Source of the DNA: Aeromonas veronii
GTDB lineage: Bacteria; Pseudomonadota; Gammaproteobacteria; Enterobacterales; Aeromonadaceae
Length of the DNA stretch: 64,000 nt
Reading direction: 5' to 3'
Assembly (NCBI GenBank): GCA_041319085.1
Contig: CP101033.1
Span: 3,312,501 to 3,376,500, forward strand
Below the pieces are notes generated by a model that had not been told where the DNA came from, did not search any database, and saw nothing but the letters and a program-made list of their open reading frames with translations. The translations under genes and the position numbers were made by a program. Positions 42,359 through 51,986 of this stretch are shown in pieces; positions within the stretch are counted from its first letter, which is position 1, and every line of letters starts with the position of its first letter.

Positions 42359-44154
42359 CGTTCACCCGCGTGATCTCTCCCTTGCTGCTGCTCTGTGCCC
42401 TGTTGATGACCGCGGTGGGCAGCTCCCCGGCCCACGCCAACGGCGCCGATCTGCTCAGCTCGCTGGGCATTGACGCCAACGCCAAACCCAAGTTTTTGCA
42501 GGTCGATGAAGCCTTTCAAATTGAGAGCAAACAGCGCGGCGATCAGCTGCTGCTGACCCTCCATATCGCAGACGACTACTACCTCTATCGCCACAGCCTG
42601 CGCTTCAAGGGGAACAATCTCAGCTTCAGCGAGCCGACCCTGCCGGAAGGGGCCGAGCACGAGGATGACTTCTTCGGCAAGACCCAGGTCTACTACCAGC
42701 AGGTAAGCATCGTGGTGCCGCTAAAAGAAGTGGGCGAAAACGCCACCCTGCGGGTGCGCTATCAGGGCTGTACCGACGGCCTCTGCTATCCGCCGACCGA
42801 CAAGCTGATCGATGTGGCCCCGCTGGCTGCGGCAACCACAGCGTCCACTGCTGAAACGGCACAAAGCGTCGCACCAGTTAGCCAGCAGGATCAGCTGGCC
42901 GCCGCCCTCGGCCATCAGGGGTTCTGGCTCAGTGTCGTCGCCTTCTTCGCGCTGGGGCTGGGGCTCGCCTTCACCCCCTGCGTGTTCCCCATGTACCCGA
43001 TCCTGACTGGCATCATCGCCGGCGCAGGTCATCGCCTCTCCACCGGCCGCGCCTTCCTGCTCTCCTTTGTCTATGTGCAGGGGATGGCGGTCACCTACAC
43101 CTTGCTCGGACTGGTGGTCGCCTCGGCGGGCTTGAAATTTCAGGCGGCGCTGCAACACCCCTATGTGCTGATCGGCCTCTCGGGGATGTTCGTGCTGCTG
43201 GCCCTCTCCATGTTCGGGCTCTATACCCTGCAACTGCCGAGCAGTTTGCAAACCCGCCTCTCCGGCCTCTCCAACCGCCAACAGGGCGGATCTGTGGTCG
43301 GGGTCGCCATCATGGGGATGATCTCCGGGCTGGTCTGCTCCCCTTGCACCACGGCGCCGCTCTCGGGGGCGCTGATCTACGTGGCCCAGAGCGGCGATCT
43401 CTGGCTCGGCGGCGCGGCGCTCTATGCGCTGTCGCTCGGGATGGGGCTGCCGCTGCTGCTGCTCGGCACCTCGGGGGGCAAGCTGCTGCCCAAGGCGGGC
43501 GCCTGGATGGATGTGATCAAGCAGCTGTTTGGCTTTGCCCTGCTGGCGGTACCGATCCTGCTGCTGTCGCGGCTATGGAGCGATCAGATTGCGACCCTCG
43601 CCTGGCTCGGCTGGGGGCTGCTGCTGTGCGGCTATCTCTATCACCACAACCAGCACCAGCCCCACTCGGTGGCCAAGAGCCTGCGCGGTTTCGTGCTGTT
43701 GCTGGCGATGATCAGTGCCGTGGTGGTGGGCAAGGATCTGCTGCAACCGGCCGCCCCTGCTGCCGTCACGGCGGATGCCGGTCAAACGGCGCCGCAGTTT
43801 ATCCGCATCAAGACGCTGGATGATCTCAAGGTGCAGCTGGCCGCCGCCCGCGGTAAGCCGGTGCTGCTCGACCTCTACGCCGACTGGTGCGTCGCCTGCA
43901 AGGAGTTCGAGCACAAGACCTTCAGCGACCCGGCGGTGAGGGCGCGCTTCGGCCAGATGGTGCTGTTGCAGGCAGACGTCACTGCCAACGACGATGCCGA
44001 TATCGAGCTGCTCAACAGCCTCAATGTGCTGGGGCTGCCGACCCTCATCTTCTTCGATCGCGTGGGCAAGGAGCTGACAGGGCAGCGGGTCACCGGCTTT
44101 ATGGGACCTATCCCCTTTGCCAAACATCTCGAGATGGTAAGTGATGCACACTGA
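42355..44154 (+). CDS. dsbD: Thiol:disulfide interchange protein DsbD
   Basis: A 599-residue transmembrane reductase that carries electrons from cytoplasmic thioredoxin to periplasmic DsbC, DsbG and cytochrome c maturation. A signal peptide (cleavage near PAHA/N) leads the N-terminal Ig-like domain with cysteines in YQGCTDGLCYP. The eight-helix membrane domain carries the Cys pair in TPCVFPMYPI and SGLVCSPCTTAPLS. The C-terminal thioredoxin-like domain has DWCVACKEFEHK. All three domains are complete. It overlaps cutA by 4 bp and the following acetyltransferase by 11 bp. Confidence 0.96.
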   Translation: MTFTRVISPLLLLCALLMTAVGSSPAHANGADLLSSLGIDANAKPKFLQVDEAFQIESKQRGDQLLLTLHIADDYYLYRHSLRFKGNNLSFSEPTLPEGAEHEDDFFGKTQVYYQQVSIVVPLKEVGENATLRVRYQGCTDGLCYPPTDKLIDVAPLAAATTASTAETAQSVAPVSQQDQLAAALGHQGFWLSVVAFFALGLGLAFTPCVFPMYPILTGIIAGAGHRLSTGRAFLLSFVYVQGMAVTYTLLGLVVASAGLKFQAALQHPYVLIGLSGMFVLLALSMFGLYTLQLPSSLQTRLSGLSNRQQGGSVVGVAIMGMISGLVCSPCTTAPLSGALIYVAQSGDLWLGGAALYALSLGMGLPLLLLGTSGGKLLPKAGAWMDVIKQLFGFALLAVPILLLSRLWSDQIATLAWLGWGLLLCGYLYHHNQHQPHSVAKSLRGFVLLLAMISAVVVGKDLLQPAAPAAVTADAGQTAPQFIRIKTLDDLKVQLAAARGKPVLLDLYADWCVACKEFEHKTFSDPAVRARFGQMVLLQADVTANDDADIELLNSLNVLGLPTLIFFDRVGKELTGQRVTGFMGPIPFAKHLEMVSDAH

Positions 44155-44635
44155 GTTGCGTCGGCTGCAGACAAGCGATGCACCAGCCTTGCAGCGGCTG
44201 TTCGAGCAGGCCCCCTCCTATCAGGCGGCGGTGAGCAATGACCCTCTCTCTGCACAGGCAGGAGAAGAGGAACTTGTCGCCTGCCCACCCGGCCTGCCTC
44301 TCTCCGACAAACATCTCATCGGCCGCTGGGAGGAGGGAGCGCTGACTGCGGTGGTGGATCTGCTGCGCGGCTATCCCGACCCGACCACCGCCTATCTGGG
44401 GTTGTTGCTGGTAGGGGAACCCTGGCAAGGGGCTGGCCGGGGGCAGGCGCTCTATCGCCACGCCTGCTCGCTGGCGCGCTCATGGGGAGCCACCCGACTT
44501 CGCCTGTCGGTCATTGCCAGCAATGAATCCGCACTCTCTTTTTGGCAGCGCAGAGGGTTCACCGAGTGCTATCGTCGCGAGCTGGCCGGCTATCGGGCCG
44601 AGGCCATCGTGCTGGAACGCGCACTGGAACCGTGA
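44144..44635 (+). CDS. GNAT-family N-acetyltransferase
   Basis: A 163-residue acyl-CoA-dependent acetyltransferase. The acetyl-CoA-binding motif is seen in LGLLLVGEPWQGAGRGQALYRHA (a Gln/Arg-x-x-Gly-x-Gly/Ala-type turn at QGAGRGQ), followed by LRLSVIASNESALSFWQRRGF, the typical motif B. The substrate cannot be told from sequence. It begins 11 bp inside the 3' end of dsbD, so it is probably cotranslated with it. I use the ATG at 44144, not the GTG at 44141. Confidence 0.88.
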   Translation: MHTELRRLQTSDAPALQRLFEQAPSYQAAVSNDPLSAQAGEEELVACPPGLPLSDKHLIGRWEEGALTAVVDLLRGYPDPTTAYLGLLLVGEPWQGAGRGQALYRHACSLARSWGATRLRLSVIASNESALSFWQRRGFTECYRRELAGYRAEAIVLERALEP

Positions 44636-44714
44636 GCCGAGGTTTGCCACCGCCCGTTCGCGTGGCACAATCTGCCCTCCCGTTTTGCTCTTTTTGCACC
44701 TGTTCGGAGTTTTG

Positions 44715-45128
44715 ATGAAAAAGTGGTTCATCCCCCTGCTAGCCCTCTGGCTTTATGGCTGCAGTGCAGGGCCCGGTGAAGAGGATATCCGGAGCCAAGT
44801 TACCGCCAGGTTGCTGGCCGAGACAGATGCCAACCTGTTCGAAATCAGCGACTTCACCATCCTCGGCAAGGAGGAGCGGATGGAGGGGGTCTATCTGGTC
44901 AAGGTGAGTTACCAGCTTCACTTCAAGCAGGGGCTCGATCAGTTGCAGGTGTTGCACGACGAGGATCTGGTCTACGACCGGGCTGGCCCCTTCCAGCAGG
45001 AGATGGGTCTGATGGAGCTCGAACGTAAATATGGCGAGTTCGAGGCAGGCCAGGTGCTGCCGCAAGAGGCAGAGGTGTGGATGATGAAGGACGAACAGGG
45101 GTGGCGACTGGCCGAACCGGCCCAATAA
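44715..45128 (+). CDS. Small lipoprotein of unknown function
   Basis: A 137-residue predicted lipoprotein. A short signal sequence MKKWFIPLLALWLYGCSAGP ends in a lipobox (LYGC) with Cys16. The mature part is acidic and mixed alpha/beta (FEISDFTILGKEERMEGVYL, LHFKQGLDQLQVLHDED, then a tail reading KDEQGWRLAEPAQ). GGAG lies 6 bases before the ATG. It follows the acetyltransferase gene by 79 bp and may have its own promoter. No family is recognised; the tail is reminiscent of lipoproteins that end with an SH3-like or ligand-binding strand. Confidence 0.82.
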   Translation: MKKWFIPLLALWLYGCSAGPGEEDIRSQVTARLLAETDANLFEISDFTILGKEERMEGVYLVKVSYQLHFKQGLDQLQVLHDEDLVYDRAGPFQQEMGLMELERKYGEFEAGQVLPQEAEVWMMKDEQGWRLAEPAQ

Positions 45129-45181
45129 AGGGCTTCCCGCCCCTTCAGTCTGCAACGGCGGGACTGCCGTTGCCAACCAGC

Positions 45182-45772
45182 TCAGACCTGGGTATCGACC
45201 CGATACCCTTTTCGCTCAGCGGGTTCGTTCGGCAGCTTGCTGGCCAACCCTGACAGCACCTCCTTGAGGGTGACCCCGCGCTCTGCCGCACCGCTGCTCT
45301 CCAGCAACTTGGTCAGCTGGCTCTGCAAGGGGTTCACCGCCTCAGCCTCGACTTCCTGCTCGCTCTCTTTTCCCTGCTCACCCTGTTGACCCAGCGTCTC
45401 CAGCAGGCGCTCCAGATCCCGCTTGAGCGAGTTCTCGCTGCTGCCGTCGATGGCGAGTTTGCGCTGTTCCTGCTCTTGCCGCTGTTGTTGCTGCAACGCC
45501 AGCTGTTGCTCCTGCTGCTGTTGCAGGGAGCCCATCATGGTGTTGATGAACGCTTCCAGCGAATCCCTGATTGAAACACTGCGCCCGCAGCTGCTCTCCC
45601 CTTGCGGTGACAGCCCCAACTCGTCCAGCACAGCACCAAGGTCGCACACCATCCGGCTGTCACTGCCCTTTAATGGTGAGGTCACAGCCCGCTCCTGTGC
45701 CTGCGCAGCGGGAAAACCCTGCCGTTGCGCCAGCGGGCTGAGCCCGCCTGACGCGACCACATTTATCTCCAT
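45182..45772 (-). CDS. Gln/Glu-rich coiled-coil protein of unknown function
   Basis: A 196-residue protein I do not recognise. The N-terminal third is flexible and contains SGGLSPLAQRQGFPAAQAQE. A central helix (about residues 68-105) runs LEAFINTMMGSLQQQQEQQL into a Gln/Arg/Glu tract likely to form a coiled coil. The last 60 residues contain LQSQLTKLLESSGAAERGVT and LKEVLSGLASKLPNEPA, again helical. There is no signal peptide or membrane segment. AGGAGGG before the ATG supports real translation. The gene converges with the small lipoprotein gene and is followed by no clear terminator. Confidence 0.7.
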   Translation of the reverse strand: MEINVVASGGLSPLAQRQGFPAAQAQERAVTSPLKGSDSRMVCDLGAVLDELGLSPQGESSCGRSVSIRDSLEAFINTMMGSLQQQQEQQLALQQQQRQEQEQRKLAIDGSSENSLKRDLERLLETLGQQGEQGKESEQEVEAEAVNPLQSQLTKLLESSGAAERGVTLKEVLSGLASKLPNEPAERKGYRVDTQV

Positions 45773-45870
45773 CTTGGCCCTCCTCTCACCGTCCTCTGCC
45801 CTTTTTCGGCAAATATTCCGCCAATCTGACAGCCCCTTGGCAGATAACTGCTCTCACACGTAAAAGATAG

Positions 45871-45893
45871 CGCCAACCGGCAGGGATTGGCGC
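45871..45893 (-). terminator. Possible terminator of the PuuB-like oxidase gene
   Basis: On the minus strand CGCCAATCC and GGTTGGCG form an imperfect stem with a short loop, followed by a T-rich CTATCTTTTA. It lies about 100 bp after the oxidase stop, so the assignment is tentative. Confidence 0.45.
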
Positions 45894-45992
45894 GAATGCA
45901 TCTTTTGGTCTATCAGGCGGAACGATAGTGCCAACCCGCTATAAGCAAGGGGGCTGGCGTTCAGCCATCACTGCACAGACTGACAATCTGAG

Positions 45993-47297
45993 TCAGAAGA
46001 CATCCTTCATCCGGTGCCACAGCATTCCCAGCGCCAGTAGCGGAGAGCGCAGCGCCGGGCCGCCGGGGAAGGTGATATGGGGCACGCTGGCGAAGAGATC
46101 GAAACCCCGGCTCTCGCCACGGATCGCCTCGGCCACCAGTTTGCCCGCCATATGGGTGGCATTGAGGCCGTGACCGGAGTAGGCCTGGGCGTAGAGCACG
46201 TTGGGGTGTTCCTTCAAGCGGCCAATCTGCGGCAGCCGGTTGGCGCCGATCCCGATCATGCCTCCCCACTGAAACTCGATGGCCGTGCCAGCCAGCTCGG
46301 GGAAGACCCGCAGCAGCTTGGGCAACATAAAGGCCTTGATATCCTTGGGATCGCGGCCGGAGTAGTTGCATGCGCCGCCAAACAGCAAGCGGCCGTCGGC
46401 GGAGAGGCGGTAGTAGTCGAGCGCCACATTCTGATCACACACCGCCATGTTTTGCGGCAGCAGCCGTTGGCGCAAGCGGCGATCCAGCACCTCGGTGGCG
46501 AGGATATAGGAGCCCGCCGGCAGCACCCGCCCTCCCAGCTCCGGGTTGAGGTCGTTGAGATAGGCGTTGCAGCCGATCACCAGATAATCGGCAGTGACCC
46601 GGCCGTGAGCGGTGGTCACCTCGACCTGCTTGCCGTAGTCGATATGGGTCACTCTGGAGTGTTCAAACAGCGAGACACCTAGGCTGGCGGCGGCACGGGC
46701 CTCTCCTAGCGCCAGATTGAGCGGATGCAGATGGCCGGAGCCCATGTCGATGAGGCCGCCGATATAGCGATCCGACCCCACCACGCTATGGATATCTTCG
46801 CGCGGCACCAGTTTCAGCTCGTGCTCATAGCCGAGGCTCGCCAAATGGTCGAGATCCTCTTCGAAACCGGCCAGATGACGCTGACGGGTCGCGAGGTCGC
46901 AGTAGCCCCAAGTGAGATCGCAGTCGATATTGAAGCGCTCGACCCGCTCGCGCACCAGCTGCACCGCCTCCAGCCCCATCAGGTCGAGCTCGCGCACCCC
47001 CTCCTCACCAATCCAGCGGGCAAACTGGCTGGTGTCGTGGCCGATACCGCGAATAAGCTGACCGCCATTGCGCCCGGAAGCGCCCCAACCGATGCGGTTG
47101 GCCTCCAGCAAGGCGACCTTGTAACCGGCGTCCGCCAGATTGATGGCGGTGTTGAGGCCGGTAAAACCGCCGCCGATGATGCAGACATCCGCCTTGTGCT
47201 CCCCCTCCAGCTCCGGCCACTGCTGCGGATCGTTGCGGGTCGCGGCGTAGTAGGAGGCCGCATGCTCCTGATATCCGATATGCTTTCCTGCCTGCAT
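45993..47297 (-). CDS. puuB: FAD-dependent oxidoreductase, gamma-glutamylputrescine oxidase-like (PuuB family)
   Basis: A 434-residue DAO-type flavoprotein. The FAD motif is ADVCIIGGGFTGLNTAINLA with GWGASGRNGGQLIRGIG. Further PuuB-like parts are SDRYIGGLIDMGSGHLHPLNLALGEA, DYYRLSADGRLLFGGACNYSGRDP and AQAYSGHGLNATHMAGKLVAEAI. It probably oxidises gamma-glutamylputrescine or a related amine, releasing hydrogen peroxide. No other puu genes are nearby, so substrate specificity is open. I start at 47297, with AGGA 8 bases upstream; further in-frame starts to 47342 are weaker. Confidence 0.83.
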   Translation of the reverse strand: MQAGKHIGYQEHAASYYAATRNDPQQWPELEGEHKADVCIIGGGFTGLNTAINLADAGYKVALLEANRIGWGASGRNGGQLIRGIGHDTSQFARWIGEEGVRELDLMGLEAVQLVRERVERFNIDCDLTWGYCDLATRQRHLAGFEEDLDHLASLGYEHELKLVPREDIHSVVGSDRYIGGLIDMGSGHLHPLNLALGEARAAASLGVSLFEHSRVTHIDYGKQVEVTTAHGRVTADYLVIGCNAYLNDLNPELGGRVLPAGSYILATEVLDRRLRQRLLPQNMAVCDQNVALDYYRLSADGRLLFGGACNYSGRDPKDIKAFMLPKLLRVFPELAGTAIEFQWGGMIGIGANRLPQIGRLKEHPNVLYAQAYSGHGLNATHMAGKLVAEAIRGESRGFDLFASVPHITFPGGPALRSPLLALGMLWHRMKDVF

Positions 47298-47404
47298 GTT
47301 CAGCATCCTGCCTTGTTGCAAATTGTTTAATAAAATAAGCAAACTTGTTTCGATAATACCCAGCTAAAGCACGGCAAACCAGCAGCACCGGATCACAGAA
47401 ATGC

Positions 47405-47430
47405 AAAAGGCGCCCCGAAGGGCGCCTTTT
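47405..47430 (-). terminator. Terminator after fbaA
   Basis: A perfect stem AAAAGGCGCC / GGCGCCTTTT around a short CCGAAG loop lies 26 bp beyond the fbaA stop. The flanking A- and T-runs would allow use in both directions. Confidence 0.9.
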
Positions 47431-47455
47431 CATGCAATCAAGGTGCAGTAACGAA

Positions 47456-48535
47456 TTACAGTACGTCGATAGCGTTCAGGTCGGAGAATGCTTTCTCCAG
47501 ACGAGCGATCATGGAAGTCTGACCTTCACGCAGCCATACGCGCGGATCGTAGAACTTCTTGTTCGGCTTGTCGGCGCCTTCCGGGTTGCCCAGCTGGCCT
47601 TGCAGGTAAGCTTCGTTCTTCTTGTAGAAGTTCAGCAGACCTTCCCAGGTTGCCCACTGGGTGTCGGTGTCGATGTTCATCTTCACTACGCCGTAGGAGA
47701 TGGACTCGCGGATCTCTTCCAGAGTGGAACCTGAACCACCGTGGAATACGAAGTCCAGAGACTTGGCAGGGATGCCAAACTTCTCGGAAACGTACTTCTG
47801 GGAAGCGTCCAGGATGGACGGGGTCAGCTTGACGTTACCCGGCTTGTATACACCGTGTACGTTGCCGAAGGAGGCAGCGATGGTGAAACGCGGGCTGATC
47901 TTGGACAGACGCTCGTAAGCGTAAGCAACATCTTCCGGCTGGGTGTACAGAGCGGACTGATCCATGTGGCTGTTGTCGACGCCGTCTTCTTCGCCACCGG
48001 TGCAACCCAGTTCCAGCTCCAGAGTCATGTTCATCTTGGCCATGCGGGTCAGGTACTCGCAGCAGATGTCGATGTTCTCTTCCAGAGACTCTTCGGACAG
48101 ATCCAGCATGTGGGAGGAGAACAGCGGCTTGCCGGTTTCAGCAAAGTGCTTCTCGCCCGCGTCCAGCAGACCGTCGATCCACGGCAGCAGCTTCTTGGCA
48201 GCGTGGTCGGTGTGCAGGATCACCGGGATACCGTAGGCTTCAGCAACAGCGTGAACGTGCTTGGCACCGGAAATGGCACCCAGGATGGCGGCTTTCTGAC
48301 CTTCCAGCTTCAGACCCTTACCGGCGGTGAACACGGCACCACCGTTGGAGAACTGAACGATAACCGGCGCTTTAACCTTGGCGGCAGCTTCCAGTACGGC
48401 GTTAACGGAGTCGGTACCAACGCAGTTTACGGCCGGCAGAGCGAAGCCGTTCTCTTTAGCGATGGCGAATACTTTCTGAACGTCATCACCAGTGATCACG
48501 CCGGGTTTTACGAAGTCGAAAATTTTCTTAGACAT
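47456..48535 (-). CDS. fbaA: Class II fructose-bisphosphate aldolase FbaA
   Basis: A 359-residue zinc-dependent aldolase of the large FbaA subclass that cleaves fructose-1,6-bisphosphate in glycolysis. Conserved parts are PAVNCVGTDSVNAVLEAAA, VILHTDHAAKKLLPWIDG (catalytic Asp and zinc His), ELELGCTGGEEDGVDN, FGNVHGVYKPGN and FVFHGGSGSTLEEI. It is the last gene of the epd-pgk-fbaA cluster, 115 bp behind pgk, and ends at a strong terminator. Confidence 0.97.
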   Translation of the reverse strand: MSKKIFDFVKPGVITGDDVQKVFAIAKENGFALPAVNCVGTDSVNAVLEAAAKVKAPVIVQFSNGGAVFTAGKGLKLEGQKAAILGAISGAKHVHAVAEAYGIPVILHTDHAAKKLLPWIDGLLDAGEKHFAETGKPLFSSHMLDLSEESLEENIDICCEYLTRMAKMNMTLELELGCTGGEEDGVDNSHMDQSALYTQPEDVAYAYERLSKISPRFTIAASFGNVHGVYKPGNVKLTPSILDASQKYVSEKFGIPAKSLDFVFHGGSGSTLEEIRESISYGVVKMNIDTDTQWATWEGLLNFYKKNEAYLQGQLGNPEGADKPNKKFYDPRVWLREGQTSMIARLEKAFSDLNAIDVL

Positions 48536-48617
48536 GTTTAATCGTCCTGTCTCGTATGCCGTTAATAAAAAATGGGGGGTTCATCATGAACCGGCACAGC
48601 GGGCACATGATAAACGA

Positions 48618-48641
48618 AACGGGAGGCTTTTGCCCCCCGTC
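48618..48641 (-). terminator. Hairpin between pgk and fbaA
   Basis: An ACGGGAGGC / GCCCCCCGT stem with one mismatch and a four-base loop lies about 10 bp after the pgk stop, followed on the minus strand by GTTTCGTTTA. It could partly terminate pgk transcripts or mark an RNA-processing site before fbaA. Confidence 0.55.
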
Positions 48642-48650
48642 TCGGGTCAA

Positions 48651-49814
48651 TTAAGCTTTGGCGCGCTGTTCCAGAATTTCAACAGCCGGCAGAACCTTGC
48701 CTTCTACGAACTCCAGGAAGGCGCCGCCGCCGGTGGAGATGTAGGAGACTTTGTCAGCGATGCCGAACTTGTCGATGGCAGCCAGGGTGTCGCCACCGCC
48801 AGCGATGGAGAAGGCCGGAGAAGCAGCGATGGCTTCAGCGATGATCTTGGTGCCTTCAGCGAACTGGTCGAACTCGAATACACCGACCGGGCCGTTCCAC
48901 AGGATGGTCTTGGCGTTCATGATGATGTCAGCCAGAGCCTTGGCAGAATCCGGGCCGATGTCGAAAATCATGTCACCATCGGTCACATCGCTAACAGACT
49001 TGATGGTGGCCGGAGTGGACTCGGAGAACTCGGCGCCTACAACCACGTCGGTGGTCACAGGAATGTTGGTCTCGGCAGCCAGTTTCTTGGCGGTATCGAT
49101 CAGGTCGTGCTCGCACAGGGACTTGCCGACGTTGTGACCGGCAGCAGCGATGAAGGTGTTGGCGATGCCACCACCGACAACCAGCTGGTCAGCGATCTTG
49201 GAGAGGGATTCCAGTACGGTCAGCTTGGTGGAGACCTTGGAGCCGCCAACGATGGCAACCATCGGACGCTCTGGCTTCAGCATGGCTTTGCCCAGCGCTT
49301 CCAGTTCACCCGCCAGCAGCGGACCGGCACAAGCAACCGGTGCGAACTGAGCCACACCGTAGGTAGAACCTTCGGCGCGGTGAGCAGTACCGAACGCGTC
49401 CATTACAAAGACGTCACACAGGGCGGCGTATTTTTTGGCCAGCTCTTCGGTGTTCTTCTTCTCGCCTTTGTTGAAGCGGCAGTTTTCCAGCACAACCAGC
49501 TCACCGGCAGCGACTTCTACGCCATCCAGGTAATCCTTGGCCAGGGTCACCTTGCAGGACAGAGCGTCTTTCAGATAGTTGACAACCGGAGCCAGGGAGA
49601 ATTCTTCATTGTATTCACCCTCGGTCGGACGACCCAGGTGGGAGGTGATCATCAGCTTGGCGCCTTTTTCCAGAGCCAGCTTGATGGTCGGCAGAGTCGC
49701 CACGATACGTGCATCGGAGGTGACCTTGCCATCTTTTACCGGTACGTTCAGGTCAGCACGGATCAGAACGCGTTTACCCGCCAGATCCAGGTCAGTCATC
49801 TTGATAACAGACAT
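48651..49814 (-). CDS. pgk: Phosphoglycerate kinase
   Basis: A 387-residue monomeric kinase, the usual bacterial length, that transfers phosphate from 1,3-bisphosphoglycerate to ADP. The N-domain substrate motif [18 protein letters not shown] and the basic patch in [10 protein letters not shown] are present. The C-domain nucleotide motifs are [29 protein letters not shown] and [12 protein letters not shown]. It lies 60 bp behind epd in the classical epd-pgk-fbaA arrangement. Confidence 0.97.
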   Translation of the reverse strand: MSVIKMTDLDLAGKRVLIRADLNVPVKDGKVTSDARIVATLPTIKLALEKGAKLMITSHLGRPTEGEYNEEFSLAPVVNYLKDALSCKVTLAKDYLDGVEVAAGELVVLENCRFNKGEKKNTEELAKKYAALCDVFVMDAFGTAHRAEGSTYGVAQFAPVACAGPLLAGELEALGKAMLKPERPMVAIVGGSKVSTKLTVLESLSKIADQLVVGGGIANTFIAAAGHNVGKSLCEHDLIDTAKKLAAETNIPVTTDVVVGAEFSESTPATIKSVSDVTDGDMIFDIGPDSAKALADIIMNAKTILWNGPVGVFEFDQFAEGTKIIAEAIAASPAFSIAGGGDTLAAIDKFGIADKVSYISTGGGAFLEFVEGKVLPAVEILEQRAKA

Positions 49815-49874
49815 ATTCAGTCCTCTATATTTTCAGGTAATGTTAAAAACAGTAACCTTGTCCCCGGGGCAGGC

Positions 49875-50885
49875 TCAGCCTGCGGCCATCATGGCCCGGG
49901 TAGTATCCAGCATCCGGTTTGCGAAGCCCCATTCGTTATCGCACCACATCAACATCTTGACGAGGTTGGCATCGCTCACCCGGGTCTGGGTACCATCAAT
50001 GATGCAGGAGTGTGCATCATGATTGAAGTCTACGGAGACCAGCGGTTCTTCCGTGTAATCCAGAATACCGTGTAATGTACCTCTGGATGCCCGTTGCAGA
50101 GCTTGATTTACGTCAGTAACCGTCACTTTTTTACGAACAGTAATACTGAGATCCATTGCCGTTACATTGATGGTCGGCACCCGCACCGCGATCGCCTCGA
50201 ACTTGCCGGCGAAGTGGGGCAGGATCCGCTCCAACCCCTTGGCCAGCTTGGTATCCACCGGAATGATGGACTGACTGGCAGCGCGGGTTCGGCGCAAGTC
50301 ACTGTGGTAGGCATCGATGACTTGCTGATCATGCATGGCCGAATGAATTGTTGTAATAGTACCACAATTTATCTCAAATTCTCGATGCAATGTTTCAATC
50401 ACCGGCACCACGCAGTTGGTGGTACAGGAGGCGTTGGAGACGATCCGCTCGCGCCCCGTCAGCACCTGATGGTTGACCCCGTAGACCACGGTGGCATCCA
50501 CATCCGCATCGGCCGGGTGGGAGAAGAGCACCTTGCCCGCCCCCGCCGCCAGATGCAGCTCGGCATCGGCCCGCGAGCCGAATACCCCGGTGCAATCGAG
50601 CACCACATCCACCCCCAGCGCCCGCCACGGCAGCTTTGACGGATCCCGCTCGGCAAACAGGGAGATGAGATCCTCCCCCACCAGCATGCTGTTGCCCGCC
50701 AGTTGCACCGGATGGTGGAAGCGACCGTGACTGGTATCGTAACGGGTCAGGTGCACCATGGCCTCGGGGGCCGCCAGCTCGTTGATGGCGACGATCTTGA
50801 TGGTCTTGTCGCGCCCGCTTTCATAGAGGGCTCGCAACACGTTGCGACCGATCCGCCCGTAACCATTGATGGCAATCTTGATCAT
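49875..50885 (-). CDS. epd: D-erythrose-4-phosphate dehydrogenase Epd
   Basis: A 336-residue GAPDH-fold enzyme. It oxidises erythrose-4-phosphate to 4-phosphoerythronate, feeding pyridoxal-phosphate synthesis. The Rossmann motif is [17 protein letters not shown]; the catalytic Cys is in [13 protein letters not shown]. Its assignment to Epd, not GapA, rests on the overall match to E. coli Epd ([52 protein letters not shown]) and on the position before pgk. I start at the ATG at 50885 by homology. PdxJ of the same pathway is encoded elsewhere in this window. Confidence 0.95.
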   Translation of the reverse strand: MIKIAINGYGRIGRNVLRALYESGRDKTIKIVAINELAAPEAMVHLTRYDTSHGRFHHPVQLAGNSMLVGEDLISLFAERDPSKLPWRALGVDVVLDCTGVFGSRADAELHLAAGAGKVLFSHPADADVDATVVYGVNHQVLTGRERIVSNASCTTNCVVPVIETLHREFEINCGTITTIHSAMHDQQVIDAYHSDLRRTRAASQSIIPVDTKLAKGLERILPHFAGKFEAIAVRVPTINVTAMDLSITVRKKVTVTDVNQALQRASRGTLHGILDYTEEPLVSVDFNHDAHSCIIDGTQTRVSDANLVKMLMWCDNEWGFANRMLDTTRAMMAAG

Positions 50886-50945
50886 CGAGAATCCGTTTCC
50901 TTGAACCAGCAACAGGGCGGCGCACCGGCCGCCCGGGAGCCCCGG

Positions 50946-51875
50946 CTACGACAGCAGGGCCTCCTTGAATTCACCGCGGGCCAGCAGAGCGGCCCCGAAT
51001 ACCCCGGCACTGTCGCCAAGGGCAGGAGCAATAATGGGGGTTGCGAAGCGGGGATTAAAGAGGAAGGGCAAAATTGTCTGCCGTCCGGCGCTGTAAAGGC
51101 TCTGCACATTGCCCACCCCGCCGCCGATGACGATCACATCCGGGTCGAGAATGTTGACCACATTGGCCAGCGCCTGACCAAACAGCAGGTGCAGCCGGTC
51201 GATGGTGAGCTTGGCGATGTGATCGTGGGCGGTGGCCGCCGCGATTTGAGCGAGCGAAAGGCGCCGCTTGGCCTTGGCTTCGTACCAGGCCTCCAGCGCC
51301 GGGCCGCTGATCAGGGTCTCGACGCAGCCACGCTTGCCGCAGTAGCACTCGGGGCCGTCAGGGGAGAGCACATTGTGGCCCCACTCACCGGCGATGCCGT
51401 GGTGGCCGTTGAGGATCTGGCCGTTGATGACGATGCCGGAGCCGACCCCGGTGCCCATGATGATGCCGAACACCACTTTCGCATCGGGATGGTGCTGGCG
51501 CACTGCACCGAGATGGGTTTCTGCCAGCGCGAAGCAGTTGGCGTCGTTAGCGATCAGCACCGGCACACCCAGCTTGCGCTCCAGATCCTCCTTGAACGGC
51601 TTGCCGTTGAGCTCGGTGGTGTTGCAGTTCTTCATCAGGCCGGTCTGCGGATCCCGCGCCCCCGGCGTCCCCATGCCGATGACGGCTGGGCGCTGGCCAA
51701 TCTTCTCGGCACACTCAGCTACCAGTTTGGCGATCTGGCCGATCATATGGTCATAACCGCCAGCCCGCTCGGTGGGGATGCGGTGGCGCAGCAGCACCTC
51801 GTTACCATCCAGCACCACGCATTCGCACTTGGTACCACCAAGATCGATACCCCAATCCAGTGACTTGCTGCTCAT
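50946..51875 (-). CDS. ROK-family sugar kinase (Mak/NagK-like)
   Basis: A 309-residue ROK kinase. The N-terminal ATP motif is WGIDLGGTKCECVVLD. The catalytic Asp sits in LIANDANCFALAE, and the zinc site in GEWGHNVLSPDGPECYCGKRGC. NILDPDVIVIGGGVGNV is the C-terminal nucleotide-binding motif. The sequence resembles E. coli Mak (fructo/mannokinase) at many places, and N-acetylglucosamine kinases of the same family are close, so the sugar is not fixed. It lies 60 bp before epd and may be cotranscribed with epd-pgk-fbaA. Confidence 0.85.
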   Translation of the reverse strand: MSSKSLDWGIDLGGTKCECVVLDGNEVLLRHRIPTERAGGYDHMIGQIAKLVAECAEKIGQRPAVIGMGTPGARDPQTGLMKNCNTTELNGKPFKEDLERKLGVPVLIANDANCFALAETHLGAVRQHHPDAKVVFGIIMGTGVGSGIVINGQILNGHHGIAGEWGHNVLSPDGPECYCGKRGCVETLISGPALEAWYEAKAKRRLSLAQIAAATAHDHIAKLTIDRLHLLFGQALANVVNILDPDVIVIGGGVGNVQSLYSAGRQTILPFLFNPRFATPIIAPALGDSAGVFGAALLARGEFKEALLS

Positions 51876-51986
51876 CTTGCCTCCTGCACTGGCGCCACAT
51901 TCTCGTCGTTGCAGCGCCTATTTCAATGTAAAACGGGGCCTGACGGCCCCGGATTTCAAACACACTCTTCTTCTCTCGCCCCGGCC

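Noticed and set aside
45153..45175. Hairpin CAACGGC / GCCGTTG between the lipoprotein and the Gln-rich protein genes
   Set aside because: Short stem with no T-run on either strand; not strong enough to list as a terminator.
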